Notes: generated by a model not told the origin, from the sequence alone. A stretch of DNA of 8,152 bases from Actinomycetota bacterium (GCA_019347775.1 JAHWKP010000076.1:1-8152); one strand, 5' to 3'; counted from the first letter of the stretch, positions 1 through 7,462 are shown. Translations and numbers: made by a program.

Positions 1-711
1 GGACCGCACCACCTGCCGGTTCCCGGGATCCCCGGTGGTCATCGCAGCCCCTCGGGTGGCGGGAGGCGTCCCGCGTGCCATCCCGGCGCGTCGAACGGCC
101 ACGCCGGCCGGTGCTCGGCCAGCCACCGTGCGAGCCGCAGGGCGGACGGCACGGACGCTGGCAGGTCGCTGCTGGAGCTGCGCTGCGCGGCACCGCTCGG
201 ACTGGTTTGGTGGACCCGCCGCCTGCGGCTCCCGTTGGCGCGTCCGCTGGAGGTCGCCCCCTCGCCGACGCCCATGTCGGTGCCTTCGATCTCGCAAGGC
301 GAGGGTGGCGACCGGCACCGGCCCGAACGGCGCAGCGGCCACGACAGCGTGCGCACCGTCCGTGACTACGTGCCCGGCGACGCCACCCGGCTCGTGCATT
401 GGGCGGTGACGGCGCGGCGCGACCAACTCACGGTGAAGGAACTCGAAGATCCGGAGGGCGCGGTTCTCGCCGTGGTGCTCGACCTGTCCGGCGATCCTGA
501 GCTCGGGGAGAAGATGGCTTCTCGGGCGGCCGGTCTCTGTGCGGCCGGCCTCCGAGGCGGACTGGAGGTGGTGCTCTGCACCGCCGAAGACAAGGGCCCG
601 GTCACGGGCCGGGTCTCGTCGCCCACTGCCGCCGGCAGGCGCCTGGCCAGGGCAGTGCCAGGTCCACCCGGTAGACCCGCCGGTTCGGCCCGGGCCGTGC
701 ACCTGCCATGA
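1..711 (+). CDS. DUF58 domain protein, 3' part (start outside window)
   Basis: The reading frame is open from base 1 to a TGA at 709-711, giving 236 residues; the N-terminus, where family members carry two membrane segments, is missing. The DUF58 signature is clear: an APLGLVWW segment (about residues 66-73), then R121-x-Y-x-P-G-D127, followed by H133-W134, the A-R pair and LTVKELE. A following strand with LDLSGD resembles the first metal-site strand of a von Willebrand A fold. In the family, DUF58 proteins pair with a MoxR-type AAA+ ATPase and a membrane transglutaminase-like protein; the biochemical role is not settled, and chaperone or assembly functions at the envelope are proposed. The downstream gene overlaps by four bases, supporting translational coupling. 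Oddity: residues 1 to about 45 are rich in Gly, His, Ser, Arg and Cys, lack the hydrophobic strands expected there, and may be out of frame. Identity of the part after residue 50 is secure. Confidence 0.9.
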   Translation, partial: GPHHLPVPGIPGGHRSPSGGGRRPACHPGASNGHAGRCSASHRASRRADGTDAGRSLLELRCAAPLGLVWWTRRLRLPLARPLEVAPSPTPMSVPSISQGEGGDRHRPERRSGHDSVRTVRDYVPGDATRLVHWAVTARRDQLTVKELEDPEGAVLAVVLDLSGDPELGEKMASRAAGLCAAGLRGGLEVVLCTAEDKGPVTGRVSSPTAAGRRLARAVPGPPGRPAGSARAVHLP

Positions 712-2849
712 CCGCGCTCGCCCGGATCAAGGAAGCCAATACGCGGCGCTCCGCTGAAGATTCCGTTGCGCTGCGGATCGCCGTGACGGTGGCAGTCGTT
801 GCGGCGGCCACCGCGACCCTGAGACAGGGAGTCGGCGGTAGCGCGCTCGCCGCGGCCTGCATCGTCGGGATCCCCGGCGCGATGGTGTTTTCGCACGTCA
901 CCCGATACCGCGAAGGCTTCATGCTCAAGATTCTCCTGGCGCTGGGGATCCTGGCGGCCTTCGGTCGATTCCTGGCGACGGTGGCGGACCTGGGCACGGG
1001 AGTCGCCTCTGAAGTGCAGATTCCGCTGGCCGAGCTGTTCCTGTGGACGCAGCTACTGCACTCGTTCGACGTGCCGGCCCGGCGCGACCTGTATTACTCG
1101 CTCGTTTCGAGCTTGGTGCTCATCGGGGTTGCCGGCGTTCTGTCGATCTCCATGACCTTCGGGTGGCACCTGATCGTGTGGGCGGTGGCCGCGACCGTGG
1201 CTCTGGTGATCGCCCACCGCAGCGAGCTAGCGGAGCTGCCTCGCATAGCGGCCGAAGGACGCAGCGGTGCACCCCCCCTACGGCGCGTGCTGCGTCCGGT
1301 GATCGCCACTCTGGTGACCGTCGCCATCGTCGGAGCGGTCGCCTTCAGCTTTGTGCCGCCGGCCGGCACGGCCCGAGCCCTTGCCTTTCCTGCGGTTCTG
1401 CCGGAGGGAGCCGGATCCGTCCCCGTCCCCGGCGGTCTCTCGAATCCAACCCTGGGCGATCGCGATCCGGCGCGGCGCAACGCCGACGGCACCTACGACG
1501 AGGGTGGTGGGCCCGGCCAGTCCTTTGGCTACTTCGGGTTCGCCGAAGAGCTCGACACCGCCGTCCGGGGCCGCCCCGATAACAGCCTCGTGATGCGAGT
1601 GCGGGCCGAGCAAGCAGACTTCTGGAAGGGCCAGACCTTCGACCACTGGGACGGACGCCGTTGGACTTCGTCGGACGACCGCGTGAGGGAAATCAGGTCC
1701 GAGACGCTGCCCATTCGGATACCGCCTACCCCAACCGAGGCCGGTTCGGAGGGCAGCCAGCTGGTGCAGACCTATTACCTGGTGCGTCCCGGGCCGAACC
1801 TCATCTTCGCCGCTCACGCCCCCGGCCAGGTCTACCTGGCGGACCGCCAGCTCTTCCAGCTCCCGGACGGCACGCTGCGGGCCGGCGTGGAGCTGTCGAG
1901 CAGCACGGTGTACACCGTCATCAGCGTCCGTCCGCCCGCCACGCCCGAGATCCTGCGGCGGTCGTCGAGCTTCGACATCGCCCCGCCGGGCCCCATCGCC
2001 GAGCGCTATCTGCAGCTTCCCGAGGACGTGTCGCAGCGCGTAGTCGAACTTGCTCACAGCGTCACGGCAGACGCGCCGACGACCTACGACAAGGTCCGCG
2101 CCCTCGAGGCGTGGATGGGCGCCAACACCACCTACACCCTCGACATCCCGCCGCTGCCCCGGGGAGCCGACGCGGTAGACCAGTACCTGTTCGAGGACAA
2201 GCAGGGGTTCTGCGAGCAGATCGGATCGGCGCTCGTGGTCATGCTGCGTTCACTGGGCGTTCCCGCCCGTCTGGCGGTGGGTTACGCGGCGGGTACGCGC
2301 AATCCCTTCACCGGCATGTACGAAGTCCGGGCCTCCGACGCTCACTCTTGGGCTGAGGTTTGGTTCCCGGGTGTCGGCTGGCAGGGATTCGATCCGACGG
2401 CGCAGGTGCCGCTGGCGGGCGATCCCGGTCCCCAAAGCGCAGCTGCCGGCCTGGCGCAGTATCTCAACCTGTCGATGCCCGAGCTTCCCGACTGGGTCGG
2501 AGCGGCGGTGTTCTGGTTCGCACTCGCGGCTTCGGCGGTGGGCCTCGGGGTGTGGATCGCCCTCGGTTTGCGTCGCCGGCGGCGCCTGGCCAGACGGCGC
2601 TGGGTCACGAGGTTCCTGGACCGCGTGGAGACCGAGGGCAGGGCGCGCGGGCGTCCCAGGGAACCCGCGCAGAGCGCACCGGAATACATCCGGCTGCTTG
2701 GCCGCTCGGTGCTTCGCGATCCCCGGCTCGACTCGGTCGCCGAGGTTGTTGAGCGGGAGGTGTTTGGCGGCTTGGCGGCCGACGAGGACGATCGGGCGTC
2801 AGCCGAAAGCGTTCTGGCCGAGGCCTCCAAGGCGTGGCCGGCCGGCTGA
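708..2849 (+). CDS. TgpA-like membrane transglutaminase-domain protein
   Basis: This 713-residue protein starts at an ATG overlapping the DUF58 stop (ATGA), so translation is probably coupled. Hydrophobic segments near residues 21-38, 46-63, 72-93, 131-150, 152-169 and 197-216 form an N-terminal membrane domain; the HSFDVPARRDLYYSL stretch (118-132) is typical of the DUF3488/TgpA N-terminal domain. A long, presumably extracytoplasmic region follows, with a Gly/Pro-rich linker (about 217-285) and a transglutaminase core (about 440-570). The catalytic triad is intact: C502 in GFCEQ, H546 in DAHSWAEVW and D562 in FDPT. A final membrane segment (about 598-618) is followed by an Arg-rich stop-transfer stretch and a roughly 95-residue cytoplasmic tail resembling the DUF4129 tail (APEYIRLLG). 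By family, such proteins are membrane-anchored transglutaminases or cysteine peptidases acting on envelope substrates; the substrate here is unknown. It fits a MoxR-DUF58-transglutaminase operon. Confidence 0.93.
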   Translation: MTALARIKEANTRRSAEDSVALRIAVTVAVVAAATATLRQGVGGSALAAACIVGIPGAMVFSHVTRYREGFMLKILLALGILAAFGRFLATVADLGTGVASEVQIPLAELFLWTQLLHSFDVPARRDLYYSLVSSLVLIGVAGVLSISMTFGWHLIVWAVAATVALVIAHRSELAELPRIAAEGRSGAPPLRRVLRPVIATLVTVAIVGAVAFSFVPPAGTARALAFPAVLPEGAGSVPVPGGLSNPTLGDRDPARRNADGTYDEGGGPGQSFGYFGFAEELDTAVRGRPDNSLVMRVRAEQADFWKGQTFDHWDGRRWTSSDDRVREIRSETLPIRIPPTPTEAGSEGSQLVQTYYLVRPGPNLIFAAHAPGQVYLADRQLFQLPDGTLRAGVELSSSTVYTVISVRPPATPEILRRSSSFDIAPPGPIAERYLQLPEDVSQRVVELAHSVTADAPTTYDKVRALEAWMGANTTYTLDIPPLPRGADAVDQYLFEDKQGFCEQIGSALVVMLRSLGVPARLAVGYAAGTRNPFTGMYEVRASDAHSWAEVWFPGVGWQGFDPTAQVPLAGDPGPQSAAAGLAQYLNLSMPELPDWVGAAVFWFALAASAVGLGVWIALGLRRRRRLARRRWVTRFLDRVETEGRARGRPREPAQSAPEYIRLLGRSVLRDPRLDSVAEVVEREVFGGLAADEDDRASAESVLAEASKAWPAG

Positions 2850-2904
2850 ATCTGATTGCCCGGATCGCTGCGGGTTTCGTGCAACCGGCTCAGCTAGGAG
2901 TCAA

Positions 2905-2910
2905 TAGGCT
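2905..2910 (+). promoter_or_regulatory. Possible -10 element for a leaderless phosphatase transcript
   Basis: TAGGCT matches the TAnnnT pattern of actinobacterial -10 elements and ends eight bases before the ATG at 2919. That spacing would put transcription start at or next to the ATG, giving a leaderless message and explaining why the purine run before the ATG is too close to act as a ribosome binding site. No convincing -35 element is visible at 16-18 bases upstream. Such hexamers occur by chance, so this is tentative. Confidence 0.25.
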
Positions 2911-2918
2911 GGAAGGTC

Positions 2919-4517
2919 ATGCCAGCGTCGGGGGGCGAGCGGCGCCGTTCGGCGCGGGGTACTGAGCACCGCAGGGAAGTCGAACGCGGCGTGTTTTCGC
3001 TCCGGCGCCGCCTGCAGATCCTGGTCTCCGTTCTGGTCGCGTTGATCGTGGGCGCCGGTGCCATCGCCATCGTGATCATCGACAACCGCGATGACGCCAT
3101 AGACGAGATCCTCTTCCGGCTTGAACCCGCGGCGGCGGCCGCGCTCCGAATCGATGCCGCGCTGGTCGACCAGCAGGCCGCGGTCAGCGGCTTCGTCCTT
3201 GTGCAGCGCGAGGACGTGCTCGAGCCCTATCAGCGAGCGTTGACTCGTCAGGCGGCCGCGTTGGCCGATCTGGAGGCGACGCTGGCCGGTAGTGAGCTTG
3301 CCGACCGCGTCCCACGGCTGCGAGCCGCCATCAACGAGTGGCGGACCGAGGTCGTCGAGCCTCAACTCTCGTCGACCCGCGCCGGGCGCGAAGCCGAGGC
3401 CCGCGCCCTGGCGACCACCGGCCAGCAGCTGTTCCGCGGCGCCCGAGAAGAGGTCCGGCTGCTGGCGGCCGCGATCGCCGAGCGGCTGCGAGAGGAGCAG
3501 GGATCTTTTGTCGCCGCCCGCCGGGCGATTGCTCAGACGGTGGCGGTCAACGTTCTGGTTGCGATCGTGCTGCTGGTGGCTGTGACGATCCTGTTGCGCC
3601 GTTGGGTGACCGACCCGCTCGACCATCTGAGGGCGCAGGTCGCGGCAGTCAGCGGAGGCAGCCTTCGTCGGCCGATCACACCGAGCGGGCCCCTCGAGCT
3701 GGCGACCGTGGGCGAGGGTGTCGAGGCGATGAGGGTGCGCATTCTGGGCGAGCTCGAGGCGGTGCGCCGCGCCAACGAAGGACTGGCTCAGCGGGCGCCT
3801 GCCATCGTCGCCTTACGCGACGCCCTGTCTCCGAAGACTTACGATCTGCCCCCGAACTTCAAGGTCGCAGTCCATTTCAAGCCGGCCGAGGGCGTGCTGG
3901 CGGGGGACTGGTACGAGGCGCTGACGCTGCCGGGAGGGAATGTGGGGCTGTGCGTCGGCGACGTCGCCGGTCACGGCGCGACATCGGCCATAGTGGCGCT
4001 GCGGGCGCGCGATCTCGCTGTCGCCGGACTTCGACTCGGTAGCAGCCCCGACGAAGCGTTGGCTCTGGTCTCGGAATCGCTCAACGACGATGAGGACGAG
4101 ACCTTCGTGACCTGTTTCGTGGCGGTGATCGATCCGGACGGCCGCCTCTCTTATGCCAACGGCGGTCATCCGCCGCCGTTCCTCCTGGCTGGCGCGGAGT
4201 CCGACGCCGTGCCCCTCGGCCCCACCGGCCCGCTGCTCGGTCCGCTGCCCGGTTTGTGGGAGACCGTCGAGGTGCGACTGGAGGAGCGCTCGACGCTGGT
4301 GGTGTACACCGACGGGGTCGTCGAGACCACGGGTCCCGACGGTGAGGAGTACGGGACCGACCGGTTCCGCGACGTCGTCGCCAGAGCCGGGCCGGGGGGC
4401 GCTCAGAGCGTGATCGACGCGTTCCAAGACGACTTCACTGCCTTCGATCCCGGTCGTCCCCGCGACGACGTCACCGTGGTCGCGCTCACGACCGAGAGAG
4501 CCCGGCCTCGAGGCTGA
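2919..4517 (+). CDS. Membrane SpoIIE/PP2C-type serine phosphatase with HAMP
   Basis: The 532-residue product has a basic N-terminus, a membrane segment (33-54), an alpha-helical region of about 150 residues (56-207) with the size and placement of a CHASE3-type sensor, a second membrane segment (208-226), a HAMP-like linker beginning WVTDPLDHLR (to about 280), and a C-terminal SpoIIE/PP2C phosphatase domain (about 315-525). Metal-binding motifs are intact: D330 in GDWYE, D348 in GDVAGHG, NGGHPPP (415-420), D465 in YTDGVVE and D516-D517 in RDDVTVVAL. Family members dephosphorylate anti-sigma-factor antagonists (STAS proteins) in partner-switching control of sigma factors; no kinase or STAS partner is encoded here, so the target is unknown. 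The start is uncertain: GGAAGG ends only two bases before the ATG, too close for an ordinary ribosome binding site. An in-frame GTG at 2991, 11 bases after AGGGAAG, would drop 24 low-complexity charged residues. Confidence 0.92.
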   Translation: MPASGGERRRSARGTEHRREVERGVFSLRRRLQILVSVLVALIVGAGAIAIVIIDNRDDAIDEILFRLEPAAAAALRIDAALVDQQAAVSGFVLVQREDVLEPYQRALTRQAAALADLEATLAGSELADRVPRLRAAINEWRTEVVEPQLSSTRAGREAEARALATTGQQLFRGAREEVRLLAAAIAERLREEQGSFVAARRAIAQTVAVNVLVAIVLLVAVTILLRRWVTDPLDHLRAQVAAVSGGSLRRPITPSGPLELATVGEGVEAMRVRILGELEAVRRANEGLAQRAPAIVALRDALSPKTYDLPPNFKVAVHFKPAEGVLAGDWYEALTLPGGNVGLCVGDVAGHGATSAIVALRARDLAVAGLRLGSSPDEALALVSESLNDDEDETFVTCFVAVIDPDGRLSYANGGHPPPFLLAGAESDAVPLGPTGPLLGPLPGLWETVEVRLEERSTLVVYTDGVVETTGPDGEEYGTDRFRDVVARAGPGGAQSVIDAFQDDFTAFDPGRPRDDVTVVALTTERARPRG

Positions 4518-4576
4518 CTTCAGGGCACCGCTGTGTAGCTGGAGGCCGCTACCGGGGCATGACCAAGACCACGACA

Positions 4577-4584
4577 GGGGAAGG
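4577..4584 (+). promoter_or_regulatory. Ribosome binding site deciding the Rieske-flavoprotein start
   Basis: GGGGAAGG is a strong purine-rich Shine-Dalgarno match ending eight bases before the ATG at 4593. It overlaps the alternative in-frame GTG at 4584, which therefore cannot be served by it. This favours the ATG at 4593 over a start three codons earlier. Confidence 0.7.
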
Positions 4585-4592
4585 TGTCGAGC

Positions 4593-6110
4593 ATGGGATC
4601 GCTCGATGAACGGAATCCGTCGCTGTGGGTCGAGAGCTTCGGTCCGGATCGAGACCGCCCAGCTCTTGAGGGCGATCTCAAAGCTGATGTCGCGGTCGTC
4701 GGCGGAGGTATCACCGGCCTCATCACCGCGGCGATGCTGACCGAGGCGGGGGCGCGGGTCGTGATCGTGGAGGCCGGGCGCCTCGCATCGGGGGTAACCG
4801 GATACACGACGGCGAAGGTGACCGCTCTGCACGGCGCGATCTACTCAAAGCTCGAGAAGGGCGCCGGAGCCGAACGCGCCCGCGCCTATGGCGAGGCCAA
4901 CCTGGCTGGTCTGGCGGCGATCGGCGACCTCGTGAGTCGGTACGGACTCGATTGCGAGTGGGAGTCCGCTTCGGCATATACCTACACGTCGGAGGCGAGC
5001 TACCGCGATCAAATCGAGGCGGAGGCGGCCGCGGCGCAGAGGGCCGGTCTTGCGGCCGCGGTCACCGACGACACGGAGCTGCCTTTCGAAGTCGTCTCGG
5101 CCGTCAGGCTGGACGACCAGGCCCAGTTCCACCCACGCCGGTTCTGTCTCGGGTTGGCCGCCAAACTCGAAGAGCGGGGCGTCAAGATCTTCGAACTCAG
5201 TCGGGTCATCGACGTCGACGACGGTTCGCCGGCGCGGGTGAAGTGCGCCACCGCCACGGTCGAGGCCGACTGGGTGGTCCTGGCCACGCACATCCCGTTC
5301 CTCGATCGCGGGCTGTTCTTCGCCAAGGCCTTTCCGTCACGGTCATATGCGCTCGTCTGGAAGCCACAGTCGGCGGACGCCGCCCGGAGGAACGGCATGT
5401 ACATCAGCGTCGAAGCTCCGACCCGGTCCATCCGTTCGACTGCCGGCGGTCACCTCATCATCGGTGGTCAGGGTCACAAGGTCGGGGCCGAGCCGAACAC
5501 ACCGGCTTGTTATGAGGCGCTGGTGTCCTGGGCGGATGAGAACTTCGGGCCGGGCGAAGCGACCCATCAGTGGTCAGCGCAGGACTACGCCGCGGTCGAC
5601 GGCTTGCCCTTCGTTGGCAGGCAGCTTCCCGGATCGCATGTCCTGGTGGCGACGGGATTTGCGAAGTGGGGGATGACGAACGGGGCGGCCTCGGCTTCGA
5701 TTCTGTCGGACCTCATCCTCGAGCGCGAGAACCCGTGGGCGGACGCATTCTCTTCCACTCGTATGGGCCCGGCCATCACGTCCTCGGAGTTCTACAAGGA
5801 GAACTTCGATGCCGTAGGCCGTCATCTGATCGGCGACCGGCTCAAGACGCTGCGCCCACCCGCGGCGAACTCGCTGGCTCCGGGAGAAGGAGGAATCTGC
5901 GAGCTGGACGGCGACAAGGTCGCGGCATTCCGAGATGATGACGGCACGATCCACGCCGTGAGCCCCGTGTGCCGGCATGTCGGATGCCTGGTGGCGTTCA
6001 ACCCGGCCGAGCGCACGTGGGACTGCCCCTGCCACGGCTCCCGATACACAGTCGACGGCAAGGTCATCCAAGGCCCAGCCGTCCACGACCTCGAACCCAA
6101 GGCCACCTGA
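4593..6110 (+). CDS. FAD-dependent oxidoreductase (DAO fold) fused to a C-terminal Rieske [2Fe-2S] domain
   Basis: The product has 505 residues from the ATG at 4593, which has a strong, well-spaced ribosome binding site. It opens with a SLWVES segment typical of the family and a dinucleotide-binding fold: GGGITGL at 37-43 and E60, which would bind the FAD ribose. SGVTGYTTAKVTALH (66-80) and DGLPFVG with ATGFAKWGMTNG further on are family signatures of the DAO domain. The C-terminal ~90 residues are a Rieske domain: C460-R-H462-V-G-C465 and C478-P-C480-H481-G-S supply all four cluster ligands (C460, H462, C478, H481) and the stabilising disulfide pair (C465, C480). No signal peptide or membrane segment is seen, so it is probably cytoplasmic. 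Bacillus YhfW has the same domain order. The FAD domain likely oxidises an amine- or amino-acid-like substrate and passes electrons to the cluster; substrate and partner are unknown. Confidence 0.95.
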   Translation: MGSLDERNPSLWVESFGPDRDRPALEGDLKADVAVVGGGITGLITAAMLTEAGARVVIVEAGRLASGVTGYTTAKVTALHGAIYSKLEKGAGAERARAYGEANLAGLAAIGDLVSRYGLDCEWESASAYTYTSEASYRDQIEAEAAAAQRAGLAAAVTDDTELPFEVVSAVRLDDQAQFHPRRFCLGLAAKLEERGVKIFELSRVIDVDDGSPARVKCATATVEADWVVLATHIPFLDRGLFFAKAFPSRSYALVWKPQSADAARRNGMYISVEAPTRSIRSTAGGHLIIGGQGHKVGAEPNTPACYEALVSWADENFGPGEATHQWSAQDYAAVDGLPFVGRQLPGSHVLVATGFAKWGMTNGAASASILSDLILERENPWADAFSSTRMGPAITSSEFYKENFDAVGRHLIGDRLKTLRPPAANSLAPGEGGICELDGDKVAAFRDDDGTIHAVSPVCRHVGCLVAFNPAERTWDCPCHGSRYTVDGKVIQGPAVHDLEPKAT

Positions 6111-6165
6111 CCCACGGTGCCTGCAGCGCTGGCCGGCTATGGCCGCTGGATGGGATGCTGGGTCG

Positions 6166-6549
6166 ATGCCGGTGCACCTGAATCACACGATCGTCTCGTC
6201 CTGCGACAAGCGGGAGTCGGCCGCCTTCATGAGCGAGATCCTCGGGCTCGGCGACCCCGTTCCGTTTTCGCACTTCCTTGGCGTGGAGGCCGACAACGGG
6301 GTGACGTTCGACTTCGCTGACGCCGACGGCGACATCACGCCCCAGCACTACGCCTTCTTGATCACCGAAGACGAGTTCGACGAGATCTTCGGGCGGATCA
6401 CCGACCGCGGCCTCACCTACTGGGCCGACCCGGGCCGTAACCGTGAAGGCGAGATCAACACTCACGACGGAGGCCGCGGCGCCTACTTCGAAGATCCCAG
6501 CGGCCACCTCCTGGAGATCATCACCCGCCCCTACGGCAGCGGCGGTTAG
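6166..6549 (+). CDS. VOC (glyoxalase/bleomycin-resistance fold) family protein
   Basis: This is a 127-residue single-domain protein. It begins MPVHLNHTIV and continues ESAAFMSEILGL, NGVTFDFAD, QHYAFLI, GGRGAYFEDPSGHLLEIITRPYG, the standard order of a vicinal oxygen chelate fold. Likely metal ligands are H7, H61 and E117. Family members bind a divalent metal and act as lyases, isomerases, dioxygenases or drug-binding proteins; the sequence does not say which, and names such as glyoxalase or bleomycin resistance should not be taken literally. The frame is open further upstream to 5977, but that extension overlaps the Rieske gene and is low-complexity, so the ATG at 6166 is preferred. The ribosome binding site is weak (GGATGGGA at 6148-6155). 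The gene lies 55 bases after the Rieske flavoprotein and could be cotranscribed with it. Its stop overlaps the stop of the converging transporter gene. Confidence 0.9.
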   Translation: MPVHLNHTIVSSCDKRESAAFMSEILGLGDPVPFSHFLGVEADNGVTFDFADADGDITPQHYAFLITEDEFDEIFGRITDRGLTYWADPGRNREGEINTHDGGRGAYFEDPSGHLLEIITRPYGSGG

Positions 6550-7400
6550 CCGAGGGCGATCAGTGCGACGGCGAGGCCGGCGAGGGCGAAGCCGGCCAAC
6601 TGGTCAGCCCGGAGGCGCTCGTGGAGGACGAAGCGGGCGAGGAGCACGGTGGAGGCGGGATACAGCGACGTGAGAACGGCGGCGATGGCGACCAAGCCTT
6701 TCTGGGTGGCGAGCAGATACATCACTTCGGCGGTGGTGCCGGCGACAGCGCACCCGACCACCACGCTCCATGTAGAGCGAGGAACTCGCAATCCGGTCCT
6801 GGCGACTCTGAGTCCGTAGAAGCCAACGAGAGCGATGGCCAAGGTCTTGTTGGTCACCAGCGGCCACATGCCGGACTCTGAGGACGTGCGGTCCAGCAGG
6901 AGGAACAAGGCGCCGAAGGACGCCCCGGAGGCGACGGCGACGGAGACCATGGCCCGGCGAGTCATTGCTGTGACCGTCTTGTCCGCCTCATGCCGTTCGC
7001 CCTCCCGCGACACCAATGCGATGGCCACGAGGGCGATGGCGATGCCGGCCAGAGCCGGTCGCGAGGGAACCTCACCCAGCAGCGGACTGGCCACGACCGG
7101 GATCCCGGCCGCGACGAGGCCGGTCAGCGGAGCTACGACGCTCATCCTCCCGTCGGCCAGACCCTTGTAGAGCAAGAGCACGCCTGCTCCGCCGGCCACC
7201 CCGCTGGCGGCGCCCCACAGGAGATCGCTGGTAGCGGCAGCCGCGGGCGACAGCAGGACCCAGGTGAGCAGGACGGCCAGGCTGATCGTCTGCGCAGTAA
7301 CGACCACCGCGGCCGACGGCGCGCGGCGGCTCGCCATCCCGCCCCAGAAGTCGGCCGCCCCGAAGGTCAGCGCCGACCCCAGGGCGAGCGCGATCACCAT
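6546..7400 (-). CDS. EamA/DMT-superfamily transporter
   Basis: From the ATG at 7400-7398 the product has 284 residues, almost entirely hydrophobic, in about ten membrane segments. It shows the two-fold EamA organisation: a first half (about 1-130) ending PLLGEVPSRPALAGIAIALVA and a second half (about 150-284) ending LYPASTVLLARFVLHERL, then QLAGFALAGLAV. The first-half opening, SALTFGAADFWGGMASRRAP, is typical of this subfamily. Members export or exchange small metabolites such as amino acids or nucleobases; the substrate cannot be read from the sequence. A TTG five codons upstream (7415-7413) is an alternative start, but the ATG gives the usual family N-terminus. GGATGAAG five bases before the ATG is a modest ribosome binding site. 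The gene converges on the VOC gene with a four-base overlap (6546-6549) that includes both stop codons, and it lies downstream of the CWB2 gene on the same strand, separated by a strong hairpin. Confidence 0.92.
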   Translation of the reverse strand: MVIALALGSALTFGAADFWGGMASRRAPSAAVVVTAQTISLAVLLTWVLLSPAAAATSDLLWGAASGVAGGAGVLLLYKGLADGRMSVVAPLTGLVAAGIPVVASPLLGEVPSRPALAGIAIALVAIALVSREGERHEADKTVTAMTRRAMVSVAVASGASFGALFLLLDRTSSESGMWPLVTNKTLAIALVGFYGLRVARTGLRVPRSTWSVVVGCAVAGTTAEVMYLLATQKGLVAIAAVLTSLYPASTVLLARFVLHERLRADQLAGFALAGLAVALIALG

Positions 7401-7421
7401 CGGGGCTTCATCCAACTAGGT

Positions 7422-7456
7422 ATCGAGACCGGCCGCGGGTTGCGGCCGGTCTCGAT
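7422..7456 (-). terminator. Perfect 15-bp inverted repeat; likely terminator of the CWB2 gene
   Basis: The arm ATCGAGACCGGCCGC (7422-7436) is exactly complementary to GCGGCCGGTCTCGAT (7442-7456) around the five-base loop GGGTT. The hairpin begins six bases past the CWB2 stop codon on the minus strand, the position expected of an intrinsic terminator. No T-run follows it on either strand, which is common for GC-rich actinobacterial terminators but leaves its strength uncertain. It also lies 21 bases before the EamA start, so it could act as a leader hairpin or attenuator if transcription reads through from the CWB2 gene. Confidence 0.7.
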
Positions 7457-7462
7457 GACCGA

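Noticed and set aside
1278..2057. Minus-strand open frame of 259 codons inside the transglutaminase gene
   Set aside because: It is antisense to a gene with intact domain motifs and its translation shows no family signature or membrane pattern.
2859..2880. CCCG...CGGG followed by TTTCGT after the transglutaminase gene, as a possible terminator
   Set aside because: The stem is only four base pairs with an eight-base loop and the T-run is interrupted, too weak to call.
2901..3626. Minus-strand open frame of 241 codons opposite the 5' half of the phosphatase gene
   Set aside because: The translation is low-complexity and polar with no domain. The plus strand has well-placed membrane segments and a HAMP-like linker over the same bases.
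4504..4513. Self-complementary GCCTCGAGGC at the 3' end of the phosphatase gene
   Set aside because: It is a short palindrome without a loop, inside coding sequence up to the stop. Such 10-base palindromes are expected by chance in GC-rich DNA.
3813..4832. Minus-strand open frame of 339 codons opposite the phosphatase gene
   Set aside because: It runs antisense to a clear SpoIIE domain and through the next gene's start. The translation is rich in Arg, Gly and His with no recognisable domain, as expected for an antisense frame in GC-rich DNA.
5977..6165. Upstream extension of the VOC frame to an ATG at 5977
   Set aside because: The extra 63 residues overlap the Rieske coding region in another frame and are low-complexity. 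The family N-terminus fits the ATG at 6166.
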